A stretch of DNA of 37,716 nucleotides from Paenibacillus typhae (GTDB lineage Bacteria > Bacillota > Bacilli > Paenibacillales > Paenibacillaceae): contig NZ_FNDX01000056.1 in assembly GCF_900099765.1 (NCBI RefSeq), positions 1 through 37,716 of the forward strand. Direction: 5' to 3'. The notes beneath the pieces were generated by a model. It did not search any database, had not been told where the DNA came from, and saw only the letters and a program-made list of their open reading frames with translations. The position numbers and the translations under genes were made by a program. Of the stretch, positions 12,593 through 20,068 are shown piece after piece. Numbering within the stretch: the first letter of the stretch is position 1; every line of letters begins with the position of its first letter.

Positions 12593-12964
12593 CTTTACTC
12601 ACCCCTCATGTCTACTCACTTAAAAATTGATTGCGAACCCTTGTTTGGAACCGTATAATGGAACCATAACACAAGGATTCGACCATAAATAAAGAAAAGC
12701 CCTTATCGAAATCTTCGAAAAAAGAGCGCATCTATCCATGGCCAAAATACTCCTTATCCAGTAGATTTGCCTAAAACGTACATATTATACGTCAACAAGC
12801 AACAGTTTATGCGCTATTACCTATTATCCCGGCGGACTTCGCCGCGACAGTAACATAGAGAACGGAATTCGCACAAACTTCCCAAACGGCTTGCGCTTGG
12901 CGGCGACAATATGACTTGACATTTCAGCAAACTAAAGACATGGAGCCTAGGTTAATACTGACAT
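12593..12964 (-). promoter_or_regulatory. Long structured 5' leader of rpoB-rpoC
   Basis: If transcription starts from the promoter at 12971-12999, about 370 nt are untranslated. On the transcript the leader holds a CGGCG/CGCCG hairpin (12830-12844), an imperfect palindrome around ACGTATAATATGTACGT near 12777-12793, and a hairpin at 12699-12729 followed by TTTTCTTTATTT that could act as a weak terminator or attenuator. No convincing open frame was seen here. Confidence 0.45.
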
Positions 12965-12970
12965 TTTATA

Positions 12971-12999
12971 ATAATACCACTATCAAAAGCACATGTCAA
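12971..12999 (-). promoter_or_regulatory. Sigma-A promoter for rpoB-rpoC
   Basis: The minus strand reads TTGACA, 17 bp, TATTAT, only one base from consensus. The -35 starts 3 bp after the stop of the upstream methyltransferase gene, so rpoBC can be transcribed apart from the ribosomal-protein genes. Confidence 0.75.
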
Positions 13000-13002
13000 T
13001 AA

Positions 13003-13608
13003 TCATTCAGCTATTTTTTGTGCTTTAATAATGCGGTATCCTTTATCCTTTGTTACTTCCTCTACGGCCGGGAACAGACTTTCCAGCTTGGCCACCGCTG
13101 AAGGTGCCCCCTGCTTCTTCTGAATGACAATCCACAGCGCTCCGCCCTCGTTCAAATGCTCATATGCCTGTTCAAAGATCTGATGCACCACTGCTTTACC
13201 TGCCCGGATCGGGGGGTTGGTGAGGATCACATCGAACTTTTGCCCCTGCACTGCAGACAGCACATCACTTTCTTTCACCGTAATGTTCTTTACACCGTTA
13301 TTCCCGGCATTCTCTCGGGCAAGCTCTACCGCGCGGCTGTTGATGTCAATCATCGTTACATGGCCTTCCGGAGCAAGCAGTGCCGCACTGATTCCAATGG
13401 GTCCGTATCCGCACCCAACATCAAGAACTGCCGCATTACGCGGTATCTCGATTGATTCAATCAGCACCCTGCTTCCGTAATCGATATCCCCCTTGGAAAA
13501 AACGCCGGCATCACTTATAAACTTGAGGCTTTTACCTCTCAGTACTGTGTTTAGGGTCCGTCTGTCATGGCGCGCATCCGGCTGCTGGGAGTAATAATGC
13601 TGCGACAT
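13003..13608 (-). CDS. ybxB: RsmC-like class I SAM-dependent methyltransferase (YbxB)
   Basis: Predicted methyltransferase of the RsmC/RlmG family, probably acting on a guanine N2 of rRNA; the substrate is not proven by sequence. The 201-aa product has the SAM motif I DVGCGYGPIG near residues 61-70, an acidic ribose-binding residue in MIDIN, and the catalytic motif NPPIRAG near 131-137, typical of amino-group N-methyltransferases. It lacks the inactive N-terminal duplicate domain of E. coli RsmC, as in B. subtilis YbxB. The ATG at 13608 follows GGAGGG. It lies between rplL and rpoB, after the rplL terminator, as in other Bacillales. Confidence 0.93.
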   Translation of the reverse strand: MSQHYYSQQPDARHDRRTLNTVLRGKSLKFISDAGVFSKGDIDYGSRVLIESIEIPRNAAVLDVGCGYGPIGISAALLAPEGHVTMIDINSRAVELARENAGNNGVKNITVKESDVLSAVQGQKFDVILTNPPIRAGKAVVHQIFEQAYEHLNEGGALWIVIQKKQGAPSAVAKLESLFPAVEEVTKDKGYRIIKAQKIAE

Positions 13609-13651
13609 TCATTGCCCTCCCTTCTTATCAAAGTAACAGCTTCTTTATAAA

Positions 13652-13683
13652 GCAACCCCCTTGAACAAGTTCAAGGGGGTTGC
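13652..13683 (-). terminator. Terminator-like hairpin after rplL
   Basis: GCAACCCCCTTGAA pairs perfectly with TTCAAGGGGGTTGC around a short loop. The downstream minus-strand sequence TTTATAAAG is only a weak U-tract, so partial readthrough into the methyltransferase gene is likely. Confidence 0.7.
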
Positions 13684-13736
13684 AAGAACCGGAAGAGAAT
13701 TACCTCTACCCGGGGTAATGCTTTATGGAAGCGAAA

Positions 13737-14099
13737 TTACTTCACTTCTACAGCTGCGCCTGCTTCTTCCAATTTAGCCTTGGTAGCATCAGCATCTTCT
13801 TTGCTTACTTTTTCTTTGATTGGCTTAGGAGCGTTGTCTACCAGGTCTTTAGCTTCTTTCAAGCCCAGACCAGTGATTTCGCGAACGATTTTGATAACGT
13901 TGATCTTGGAAGCGCCAGCGCTTGTCAGGATTACGTCAAATTCAGTTTGCTCTTCAACAGCTGCTGCTGCTGCGCCGCCGCCTACTGCAACTGGAGCTGC
14001 AGCAGTTACGCCGAATTCTTCTTCGATTGCTTTAACCAGGTCGTTCAGTTCCAGTACGCTCATGCCTTTAATTGCTTCCAAGATTGCTTCTTTACTCAT
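13737..14099 (-). CDS. rplL: 50S ribosomal protein L7/L12
   Basis: Multicopy stalk protein that recruits and activates translational GTPases such as EF-Tu and EF-G, both encoded in this window. The 120-aa product has the N-terminal dimerisation helices (ILEAIKGMSVLELNDLVKAI), an alanine/glycine-rich hinge near residues 35-50, and the C-terminal domain with KEAKDLVDNAPKPIKE. The ATG at 14099 has GGAGG upstream. It is 64 bp behind rplJ and co-transcribed. The terminator-like hairpin follows it. Confidence 0.99.
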   Translation of the reverse strand: MSKEAILEAIKGMSVLELNDLVKAIEEEFGVTAAAPVAVGGGAAAAAVEEQTEFDVILTSAGASKINVIKIVREITGLGLKEAKDLVDNAPKPIKEKVSKEDADATKAKLEEAGAAVEVK

Positions 14100-14163
14100 G
14101 GTTGAACCTCCATTTTATAATTAAATTTGTTTGTGTTTGTGTTACGAAACCCGAGACAAAGGC

Positions 14164-14667
14164 TTACGCGCTTTGTTCTTCTTTTTCAGCGACAGCTTTA
14201 ACTGCAAGCGCGAAGTTGCGCATTGGAGCTTGAAGCACGCTAAGCAGCATGGAGAGCAAACCTTCGCGGGAAGGAAGTTCTGCCAGTGCCTTGATTTGCG
14301 CCTCATCTACAACTTTGCCTTCTACTACGCCACCCTTAAGCTTCAGAGCGTCGTTCTTCTTAGCGAAGTCGTTCAAAATTTTGGCAGCAATTACCGCGTC
14401 AGTTTCACTGAAGGCGATGGCTGTAGGACCAGTCAGTACTGCATCCAGATCAGTCAGTTCAGCCGCTGCAGTTGCACGACGAAGCAATGTGTTCTTCAGG
14501 ACCTGGAACTCAACGCCAGCTTCACGAAGCTGCTTACGCAGTTCGGTTACTTGCGAAACGTTCAGACCGCGGTAGTCCGCAACAACAGTAGAGATACTGT
14601 TCTGCAGTTTGCCGGTAACAACATCAACCGCATCCTGTTTAGCTTGGATTACTTTTGCATTTGCCAA
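14164..14667 (-). CDS. rplJ: 50S ribosomal protein L10
   Basis: Base of the ribosomal stalk; binds 23S rRNA near L11 and carries L7/L12 dimers. The 167-aa product starts MANAKVIQAKQDAVDVV and contains VVADYRGLNVSQVTELRKQLR, typical of L10. The ATG at 14667 follows CAGGAGGTG. The 284-bp upstream region carries an L10-type leader and an attenuator, so translation or transcription of rplJL is probably repressed by L10 or the L10-L12 complex, as known for this family. Confidence 0.98.
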   Translation of the reverse strand: MANAKVIQAKQDAVDVVTGKLQNSISTVVADYRGLNVSQVTELRKQLREAGVEFQVLKNTLLRRATAAAELTDLDAVLTGPTAIAFSETDAVIAAKILNDFAKKNDALKLKGGVVEGKVVDEAQIKALAELPSREGLLSMLLSVLQAPMRNFALAVKAVAEKEEQSA

Positions 14668-14742
14668 TTGTATACACCTCCTGAAAATTTATGTGACGGC
14701 GTTCTCTTCCAAAGAATCTCCGCCGTTCCTACGCAGGCATTA

Positions 14743-14875
14743 GAAAAGCCTCCGCAGAATCACGAAGGCTTGATAAAAGGAAAGTCTCAAGGCAGATGCC
14801 CGGTACTTTATATTTCTATCACAACACCTCGGTAGGAAATTAAGCCTTAAGGCACCTACTGTCTACGGTAAGCAT
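14743..14875 (-). promoter_or_regulatory. L10 leader (ribosomal protein leader) with attenuator hairpin
   Basis: The minus strand reads CCGTAGACAGTAGGTGCC, then AAGGCTTAATTTCCTACCGA and GGTG, matching the Firmicutes L10-leader pattern I recall, where this RNA binds the L10-L12 complex. A downstream hairpin (14743-14772, AAGCCTTCG/CGGAGGCTT) followed by TTCT may be the attenuator. The family assignment is from memory of the motif. Confidence 0.75.
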
Positions 14876-14915
14876 ATTCAAGTTTAAGAATGATCACCTT
14901 AAGTACAACTGTTAT

Positions 14916-14944
14916 AGATTATCAGAGATAACTCCAGGAGTCAA
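14916..14944 (-). promoter_or_regulatory. Candidate promoter for rplJ-rplL
   Basis: Directly after rplA the minus strand has TTGACT, then TAATCT at 17 bp or GATAAT at 15 bp. It would start transcription just upstream of the L10 leader. The -10 is not ideal. Confidence 0.45.
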
Positions 14945-14951
14945 CCCCTAA

Positions 14952-15644
14952 TTATCTGTAAGCAGCTGTGCTCACACGTGCGCTTGGTCCCATTGTGGAA
15001 GAAATAGCGATGCCTTTAAGGTATACACCTTTAGCAGCAGCCGGTTTCGCCCGGTTCAAAGCGTCGATAAGAGCTTTAAGATTCTCGTTCAGTTGTTCAG
15101 GAGCAAAGGACACTTTGCCGATAGGCGCGTGAATTTGACCTGCTTTATCGAGACGGTATTCGATTTTACCGGCTTTGATTTCTTGCACAGCCTTGGTAAC
15201 GTCGAAAGTAACAGTGCCGGCTTTAGGGTTAGGCATGAGGCCTTTACCACCGAGCAGACGACCCAGTTTACCGACTTCACTCATCATGTCAGGTGTGGCT
15301 ACGCAGACATCGAATTCAAACCAGCCCTGTTGGATTTTGTTGATCATATCCTGATCGCCAACATAATCCGCGCCGGCAGCTTCCGCTTCCTTCGCTTTTT
15401 CACCTTTTGCAAATACAAGCACGCGTTGTGTTTTACCAGTGCCGTGAGGCAGGACAACAACACCACGAACTGCTTGGTCTTGTTTACGCGGGTCTACACC
15501 CAGACGAACTGCTGCTTCAACGGTTTCGTCGAATTTGGCAGTTGCCGCCTTTTTCACAAGCTCTACAGCTTCTGAAGGCTCGTAAGTTGCTTCGCTGTTG
15601 ATCAGCTTAGCAGATTCCAGGTATTTCTTACCATGTTTAGCCAT
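14952..15644 (-). CDS. rplA: 50S ribosomal protein L1
   Basis: 23S rRNA-binding protein of the L1 stalk that helps release E-site tRNA. The 230-aa product begins MAKHGKKYLESAKL and contains LPHGTGKTQRVLVFAKGEKA and GLMPNPKAGTVT, both L1 hallmarks. The open frame extends 15 codons upstream to 15689, but the ATG at 15644 has AAAGGAGGAAC upstream and gives the standard N-terminus. It follows rplK by 81 bp. L1 is a translational repressor of L11-L1 in other bacteria; that is plausible here but not shown. Confidence 0.98.
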   Translation of the reverse strand: MAKHGKKYLESAKLINSEATYEPSEAVELVKKAATAKFDETVEAAVRLGVDPRKQDQAVRGVVVLPHGTGKTQRVLVFAKGEKAKEAEAAGADYVGDQDMINKIQQGWFEFDVCVATPDMMSEVGKLGRLLGGKGLMPNPKAGTVTFDVTKAVQEIKAGKIEYRLDKAGQIHAPIGKVSFAPEQLNENLKALIDALNRAKPAAAKGVYLKGIAISSTMGPSARVSTAAYR

Positions 15645-15725
15645 GAAAATGTTCCTCCTTTGTGGTGTTAGCGGAAATTCCTCCCACATATTGCGGTCAT
15701 GAATGACCGGTTCATCGAATACATA

Positions 15726-16151
15726 TTAGTCTTCGATTGTGATACCCATAGAACGGGCAGTACCTTCAACCATACGCATTGCAGCTTCAACAGATGCAGC
15801 GTTAAGGTCAGGCATTTTGGTTTCGGCGATTTCACGAACCGCTGCGCGGCCGAGCTTCGCTACTTTTTTCTTGTTTGGTTCACCGGATCCTTTTTCTACT
15901 TTAGCAGCGATGCGAAGCAGAACGGCAGCCGGAGGAGTTTTAGTGATGAAAGTAAAGGAACGGTCTTCAAACACTGTAATTTCAACCGGGATGATCAGAC
16001 CAGCCTGGTCAGCAGTACGAGCGTTGAATTCCTTACAGAATGCCATGATGTTGACACCTGCTTGACCCAACGCAGGACCTACTGGAGGCGCTGGATTCGC
16101 TTTCCCTGCAGGAATCTGCAGTTTCACCATTTTAATAACTTTTTTAGCCAT
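15726..16151 (-). CDS. rplK: 50S ribosomal protein L11
   Basis: Binds the GTPase-associated region of 23S rRNA, is the thiostrepton target site, and is needed for RelA-type stringent activation. The 141-aa product contains VKLQIPAGKANPAPPVGPAL and GQAGVNIMAFCKEFN, diagnostic for L11. A GTG three codons upstream is open, but the ATG at 16151 is correctly spaced from AAGGAGGTG and gives MAKKVIKMVKLQ. It lies 77 bp behind nusG in the usual nusG-rplK-rplA order. Confidence 0.99.
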   Translation of the reverse strand: MAKKVIKMVKLQIPAGKANPAPPVGPALGQAGVNIMAFCKEFNARTADQAGLIIPVEITVFEDRSFTFITKTPPAAVLLRIAAKVEKGSGEPNKKKVAKLGRAAVREIAETKMPDLNAASVEAAMRMVEGTARSMGITIED

Positions 16152-16228
16152 GAGTGACACCTCCTTGCAAAAATAGTGGTATTCGAACGCTCATCGCGTT
16201 CTCCCACAAGAAACCCTTGACACTGTTA

Positions 16229-16762
16229 TTATATTTTTTCCACTTGAGTGAAATCCAACTCCAGCGGGGTTTCCCGTCCAAACATGTTGACATGCACTTT
16301 GATCTTGCTCTTGTCGGCCAAAATTTCTTCCACGGAGCCCACGAAATTCGCAAAAGGCCCAACCATAATACGTACGGATTCCTTAATTTCGAAATCAATC
16401 TTCGCTTTAGGTTCAACCATGCCCATATGCTTCAGAATTTGTTCAACCTCTTCCGGAAGCAAAGCGGTAGGCTTGGAGCCGGAACCTGTCGAACCGACAA
16501 ATCCGGTAACGCCCGGCGTATTGCGGACAACATACCATGAATCATCAGTCTGAACCATTTCAACCAAAACATAACCTGGGTAAACTTTACGCATAACGGT
16601 CTTTTTCTTACCGTCCTTGTTTACCAGCTCTTCTTCCATAGGAACAAGAACGCGGAATATTTTGTCTTCCATGCCCATGGACTCAACGCGTTTTTCCAAA
16701 TTGGCCTTAACCTTATTCTCATACCCGGAATAGGTATGAACAACATACCATCTTTTTTCCAT
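16229..16762 (-). CDS. nusG: Transcription termination/antitermination factor NusG
   Basis: General transcription factor that binds RNA polymerase and links it to Rho or the ribosome; in Bacillus it also stimulates pausing. The 177-aa product has the NGN domain (WYVVHTYSGYENKVKANLEKR at the start, then MRKVYPGYVLVEM) and a C-terminal KOW domain (RIMVGPFANFVGSVEEI). The ATG at 16762 lies 21 bp after the secE stop. The length is normal and all segments are intact. Confidence 0.98.
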   Translation of the reverse strand: MEKRWYVVHTYSGYENKVKANLEKRVESMGMEDKIFRVLVPMEEELVNKDGKKKTVMRKVYPGYVLVEMVQTDDSWYVVRNTPGVTGFVGSTGSGSKPTALLPEEVEQILKHMGMVEPKAKIDFEIKESVRIMVGPFANFVGSVEEILADKSKIKVHVNMFGRETPLELDFTQVEKI

Positions 16763-16783
16763 ACCAAGCCACCTTGGACCTCT

Positions 16784-16975
16784 CTAAATAATCGCTTCAA
16801 TTACAGCGGAAATAATGATGTCCAGAACCCAGAAGTAAACAGCGATAACTACAATTGTACCGAGAACGATCATTGTATAGTTCTTCAGCTCTTTACGGCT
16901 AGGCCAGCGAACTTTTTTGAGTTCACTCCAGCTCTCAGTGAAAAAGGAAAACAGAGACTTGAAACTACGTTTCAC
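16784..16975 (-). CDS. secE: Protein translocase subunit SecE
   Basis: Small membrane subunit that clamps SecY in the SecYEG channel. The 63-aa product has an amphipathic N-terminal helix with ESWSELKKVRWPSRKELKNY, the conserved SecE cytoplasmic motif, and one transmembrane segment near residues 36-60. The start is GTG at 16975, chosen because it lies about 10 nt after GGAGGTG and matches the short single-helix Gram-positive SecE. It is 20 bp behind rpmG. Confidence 0.95.
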   Translation of the reverse strand: MKRSFKSLFSFFTESWSELKKVRWPSRKELKNYTMIVLGTIVVIAVYFWVLDIIISAVIEAII

Positions 16976-16995
16976 GCCGACTACACCTCCAAAGA

Positions 16996-17145
16996 CTATC
17001 TGGTTTCGCGATGAGGAGTTTGCTCGTTACAGAACTTGCAAAATTTCTTCATCTCCAAGCGGTCGGGGTGATTTCGCTTGTTTTTGGTTGTCGCATAGTT
17101 TCTTTGTTTGCAACTTGTACAAGCCAAAGTGATAATTACCCGCAT
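16996..17145 (-). CDS. rpmG: 50S ribosomal protein L33 (zinc-ribbon type)
   Basis: A 49-aa ribosomal protein beginning MRVIITLACTSCKQRNYATT and ending HRETR. Cysteines at 9, 12, 36 and 39 form the two CxxC pairs of the zinc-binding form of L33. The ATG at 17145 follows GGGAGGTG. It lies at the head of rpmG-secE-nusG. Its upstream region carries a promoter-like sequence and a perfect 20-bp palindrome. B. subtilis has several L33 paralogues with and without zinc; whether this genome has others cannot be seen here. Confidence 0.97.
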   Translation of the reverse strand: MRVIITLACTSCKQRNYATTKNKRNHPDRLEMKKFCKFCNEQTPHRETR

Positions 17146-17168
17146 GATGTGCACCTCCCGAAGACGTA

Positions 17169-17188
17169 CTTCTAATTTAAATTAGAAG
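17169..17188 (-). repeat. Perfect 20-bp palindrome upstream of rpmG
   Basis: The sequence CTTCTAATTTAAATTAGAAG is a perfect inverted repeat with no spacer, 24 bp upstream of the rpmG start. It may be a protein operator (dimeric repressor) or an RNA hairpin in the 5' leader. It does not match the Zur box I recall. No function is assigned. Confidence 0.6.
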
Positions 17189-17239
17189 ACGCAAATATTG
17201 ATCCTAAAAAAAACCCGCGAATTTAGGCCTACCTAAAAC

Positions 17240-17269
17240 ACTTTAGCATAATGTCAACGTCTGTGTCAA
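17240..17269 (-). promoter_or_regulatory. Candidate promoter for rpmG-secE-nusG
   Basis: The minus strand reads TTGACA, 18 bp, TAAAGT. A second TTGACA lies 6 bp further downstream inside the spacer. The start point would give a leader of roughly 90 nt that includes the palindrome. The rest of the gap up to the sigH terminator at 17465 shows nothing clear. Confidence 0.5.
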
Positions 17270-17464
17270 CGAAAGAATTGCCCTATCGCGCTGGGTAATT
17301 CCGGGTTTGTAGTCGTGTGCCGCATGTAGTCCTTGCTCTGCCTTTTTCCCGCTGAACACGGTTATTCCCTATCATTATGGAGCATTCCGACTTTGTGTAA
17401 ACCTGTTCCAACCGCAAGCGTCCAAATTCTCATCTGTTCCTGATACAGAAGCCAGCACAACACT

Positions 17465-17490
17465 AAAAAAAGACTCGATGTCCGAGCCTT
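17465..17490 (-). terminator. Intrinsic terminator of sigH
   Basis: The transcript pairs AGGCTCG with CGAGTCT (one GU) around a 5-nt loop and continues into TTTTTT. It lies 18 bp past the sigH stop. Confidence 0.85.
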
Positions 17491-17507
17491 TCATTATCAT
17501 TATATCA

Positions 17508-18152
17508 TTAATTGTCACGCACTTCCAGATATCTTTCCAATTTGCGTTTGACCCGCTGCAATGCGTTATCAATCGACTTCACATGCCGCTTCAGATCCTC
17601 GGCAATCTCCTGATAGGAGCGTCCGTCCAGATAAAGCATCAGCACCTTGCGTTCAAGATCACTCAGAATTTCCGCCATCTTATCTTCCAGTCCGATGAAC
17701 TCCTCCTGGTTAATAATCAGCTCTTCCGGATCCAGCACCTGGGTGCCGCAGATCACATCCATCAGTGTCCGGTCAGAGTCCTCATCATAGATGGGCTTGT
17801 CCAAAGATACATAGGAATTAAGCGGTATATGCTTCTGGCGGGTAGCCGTCTTAATCGCGGTAATGATCTGACGGGTTATGCATAGCTCGGCAAACGCCTT
17901 GAATGAAGAAAGCTTGTCGCCCTTGAAGTCACGGATTGCCTTATACAGGCCAATCATGCCTTCCTGCACGATATCCTCCCGGTCAGCCCCGATTAAAAAA
18001 TAGGAACGGGCCTTGGCGCGTACGAAATTACGGTACTTGTTAATTAAATGTTCCAATGCGCCGCTGTCGCCACTACGGAAGATCTCGACAATCTCTTCAT
18101 CACTTATGAAATCATACTCGGAAAGCATTATTTCCTTGAGGTCGACACTCAC
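17508..18152 (-). CDS. sigH: RNA polymerase sigma-H factor
   Basis: Sigma-70-family factor that directs early-stationary-phase, competence and sporulation-entry genes in Bacillales. Region 2 contains KYRNFVRAKARSYFLIGADR and EDIVQEGMIGLYKAIRDFKG; region 4 contains LSDLERKVLMLYLDGRSYQE and IAEDLKRHVKSIDNALQRVK. With the GTG at 18152 the product is 214 aa. That start is chosen because a run of G (Shine-Dalgarno-like) lies about 8 nt upstream; an upstream frame to 18185 is less likely. It has its own promoter at 18211-18240 and terminator at 17465-17490. Presence of sigH fits a spore-forming host. Confidence 0.96.
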   Translation of the reverse strand: MSVDLKEIMLSEYDFISDEEIVEIFRSGDSGALEHLINKYRNFVRAKARSYFLIGADREDIVQEGMIGLYKAIRDFKGDKLSSFKAFAELCITRQIITAIKTATRQKHIPLNSYVSLDKPIYDEDSDRTLMDVICGTQVLDPEELIINQEEFIGLEDKMAEILSDLERKVLMLYLDGRSYQEIAEDLKRHVKSIDNALQRVKRKLERYLEVRDN

Positions 18153-18210
18153 CAAGAATCCCCCCGGCTGCAACGCAAGACACATCGTTACTTAGCTAAA
18201 ATATAGGAAC

Positions 18211-18240
18211 AGTATATATTATGTTACCTTACAACGTCAA
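18211..18240 (-). promoter_or_regulatory. Sigma-A promoter of sigH
   Basis: The minus strand reads TTGACG, 18 bp, TATACT in the 158-bp yacP-sigH gap, which is very AT-rich. In B. subtilis sigH has a sigma-A promoter repressed by AbrB; the AT-rich DNA here would suit such control, but no operator can be named. Confidence 0.6.
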
Positions 18241-18310
18241 CCAGATATTGTCCAAAAACAATCTTCAATAACATTTTATGGCATTTTTGTAGCCGCTGCG
18301 TCAGCCATTT

Positions 18311-18832
18311 TCATTGCCGTCTCCAGTCTTCAAGCCGTTTACGCATATCCGGCGGCAGCTTTTCTTCCAGCGAGTGCCGTTTGGAGCTGATGCTTTTCGG
18401 TTCAATTGCTTTTTTGACCTGCTTCTGGTTTTCTTCAATTTCAACCTTCAGCTCCCGTGCGGAGACGCGGAGTGCGCCTTGGGCAAAAATAACATGCTGC
18501 TCCACAAAATCGCTTGTCGCCACATAAATCTGCCGGCGCCGGTGGGTGTATTCCCCCACCAGCCGCTCGATGCATTCGTCCGCCGTCTCTTTTTCCTTAG
18601 TGAAGACCACCTGTACCTTCCCCTGTACAAATGAACGCCCGAGTCCCGGGACACGGTAAGCATCGAACACGGCGATAACGCGCCGCCCGGTGAATGCCTG
18701 ATAATCGGCCAGCATATCCAGCAGCCGGTCACGCGCCTCCTGCATGCCGGTCAGCGAGAGTGCCGCGAGTTCCGGCCAGCCGCCTATCATGTTGTATCCA
18801 TCCACCAGCAGCACATCGCGCCAGTCAGCCAT
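18311..18832 (-). CDS. yacP: NYN/PIN-type ribonuclease YacP (Rae1 family)
   Basis: NYN-domain nuclease; the B. subtilis homologue Rae1 cleaves certain mRNAs in the ribosomal A site. The 173-aa product begins DVLLVDGYNMIGGWPEL with the first catalytic aspartate near residue 11. It continues with VIAVFDAYRV, KETADECIERLV and IYVATSDFVEQ, which supply the other acidic residues of the site. The C-terminal 40 residues are charged and probably helical. The ATG at 18832 is 2 bp after the rlmB stop, so it is co-translated with rlmB. Confidence 0.92.
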   Translation of the reverse strand: MADWRDVLLVDGYNMIGGWPELAALSLTGMQEARDRLLDMLADYQAFTGRRVIAVFDAYRVPGLGRSFVQGKVQVVFTKEKETADECIERLVGEYTHRRRQIYVATSDFVEQHVIFAQGALRVSARELKVEIEENQKQVKKAIEPKSISSKRHSLEEKLPPDMRKRLEDWRRQ

Positions 18833-18834
18833 AG

Positions 18835-19596
18835 CTATCCCTGCTGATGCCGGCGGCGCAGCACCTCATACATAATAACGCCGGCAGCAACGGATGCGTT
18901 AAGGGAATTGATTTTGCCGGCCATTGGAAGCTTAAGCAGCACATCACATTTTTCGCGAATCAGCCGGCCCATGCCTTTATTTTCATTGCCGATTACAACT
19001 GCAACCGGTCCGGTAAAAATATCAGATTCATACAGATTCTGATCCGTAGCGACATCCGTGCCTACTACCCAGACGCCCAGCTCCTTCAGCCGGTCAATGG
19101 TCTGTCCGAGATTGGTAACCCGGGCAACAGGAACATACTCTACAGCACCTGCTGATGTTTTGGAGACTGTTGCTGTAATCTGCGCGGAGCGGCGCTTCGG
19201 AACAATTACGCCATGCACCCCTGTGCAGTCAGCCGTACGCAGGATGGAGCCCAGATTATGCGGGTCTTCAATTTCATCGAGCAGAATCAGAAACGGCGGT
19301 TCTCCCTTAGCTTCGGCCGCTGCCAGGATATCAGATACCTCGGTATAGGCAAAGGGTGCCGCCTGGGCCACTACCCCCTGATGCTGCACTCCGGGTGCAA
19401 GCTGATCCAGCTTTCGTTTGTCGACATGCTGGATTACGATGCCCGCCTTGCGTGCTTCGGCAATAATAGGCGCCGTTAAATGCTTCTGCGCCGTTTCAGC
19501 GACCCAGATTTTGTTCAGTGTACGGCCGGCGCGGAGCGCTTCAAGCACTGAATGCTTGCCGGCCAGTATTTCCTCTTCCGTCTTTAGTTCTTCCAT
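18835..19596 (-). CDS. rlmB: 23S rRNA 2'-O-methyltransferase RlmB-type (SPOUT)
   Basis: SpoU/TrmH-family methyltransferase; RlmB modifies G2251 of 23S rRNA in E. coli. The 253-aa product has an N-terminal L30e-like substrate-binding domain (LAGKHSVLEALRAGRTLNKI). The SPOUT knot follows with motif 1 (DEIEDPHNLGSILRTADCTG), motif 2 (VVIGNENKGM) and motif 3 (LPMAGKINSLNASVAAGV). The ATG at 19596 follows CAGGAGG. In B. subtilis the gene at this position is yacO. The exact target nucleotide is inferred. Confidence 0.93.
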   Translation of the reverse strand: MEELKTEEEILAGKHSVLEALRAGRTLNKIWVAETAQKHLTAPIIAEARKAGIVIQHVDKRKLDQLAPGVQHQGVVAQAAPFAYTEVSDILAAAEAKGEPPFLILLDEIEDPHNLGSILRTADCTGVHGVIVPKRRSAQITATVSKTSAGAVEYVPVARVTNLGQTIDRLKELGVWVVGTDVATDQNLYESDIFTGPVAVVIGNENKGMGRLIREKCDVLLKLPMAGKINSLNASVAAGVIMYEVLRRRHQQG

Positions 19597-19630
19597 GTTG
19601 TTGCCTCCTGTTTTATAGCTGTAAACGGCC

Positions 19631-20068
19631 TCACTTGGACCGGTTCATCATGTACTGGATACTGCTATGGACCAGCTCCTGAATCCTTGCCTGCTGTCCC
19701 GTGTAATACAGATGTCCGATCAGACACTCAAATGCCGTGGCATGACGGTATTCGAGCACATCGGCATTTTTGGGAATCGTGCCTGATTTGGCGTTGCGCC
19801 CCTGGCGGGCCACATCCTTCTCCTCATCGGTCAGCTGCGGCTCCAGATAGGCAAGAATAGTGCTCTGCGCTTTGGCAGAGACGAGTCCGGTAGCCGTCCG
19901 GTGCAGATGATTAGGCCGCAGATTCGGCAGCGAGATCAGATACTGCCTTACCGCAACCTCATAGATGGCATCCCCGGCATAGGCCAGCACGATTGGCGAG
20001 AGCAGCCGGGCCGGCTGTGAAGGCTCGTACGGGAACCAGGCTTGATCTAGATTAAACCCGCTGCTCAT
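19631..20068 (-). CDS. mrnC: Mini-ribonuclease III
   Basis: RNase III-fold enzyme without a dsRNA-binding domain, which in Bacillus trims the double-stranded stem around 23S rRNA. The 145-aa product has the catalytic segment LAYAGDAIYEVAVRQYL, the conserved GRNAKSGTIPKNADVLEYRH, and the second acidic site in ATAFECLIGHLYYTG. The ATG at 20068 overlaps the cysS stop (ATGA), implying translational coupling; a GTG four codons upstream (20080) is an alternative. Its likely substrate stem can be seen beside the 23S gene at the other end of this window. Confidence 0.93.
   Translation of the reverse strand: MSSGFNLDQAWFPYEPSQPARLLSPIVLAYAGDAIYEVAVRQYLISLPNLRPNHLHRTATGLVSAKAQSTILAYLEPQLTDEEKDVARQGRNAKSGTIPKNADVLEYRHATAFECLIGHLYYTGQQARIQELVHSSIQYMMNRSK

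Noticed and set aside
13652..13683. Mobile-element inverted repeat
   Set aside because: The perfect stem lies just after rplL and is explained by transcription termination.
16152..16160. Upstream GTG start for rplK
   Set aside because: It overlaps the ribosome binding site, and the ATG at 16151 gives the standard L11 N-terminus.
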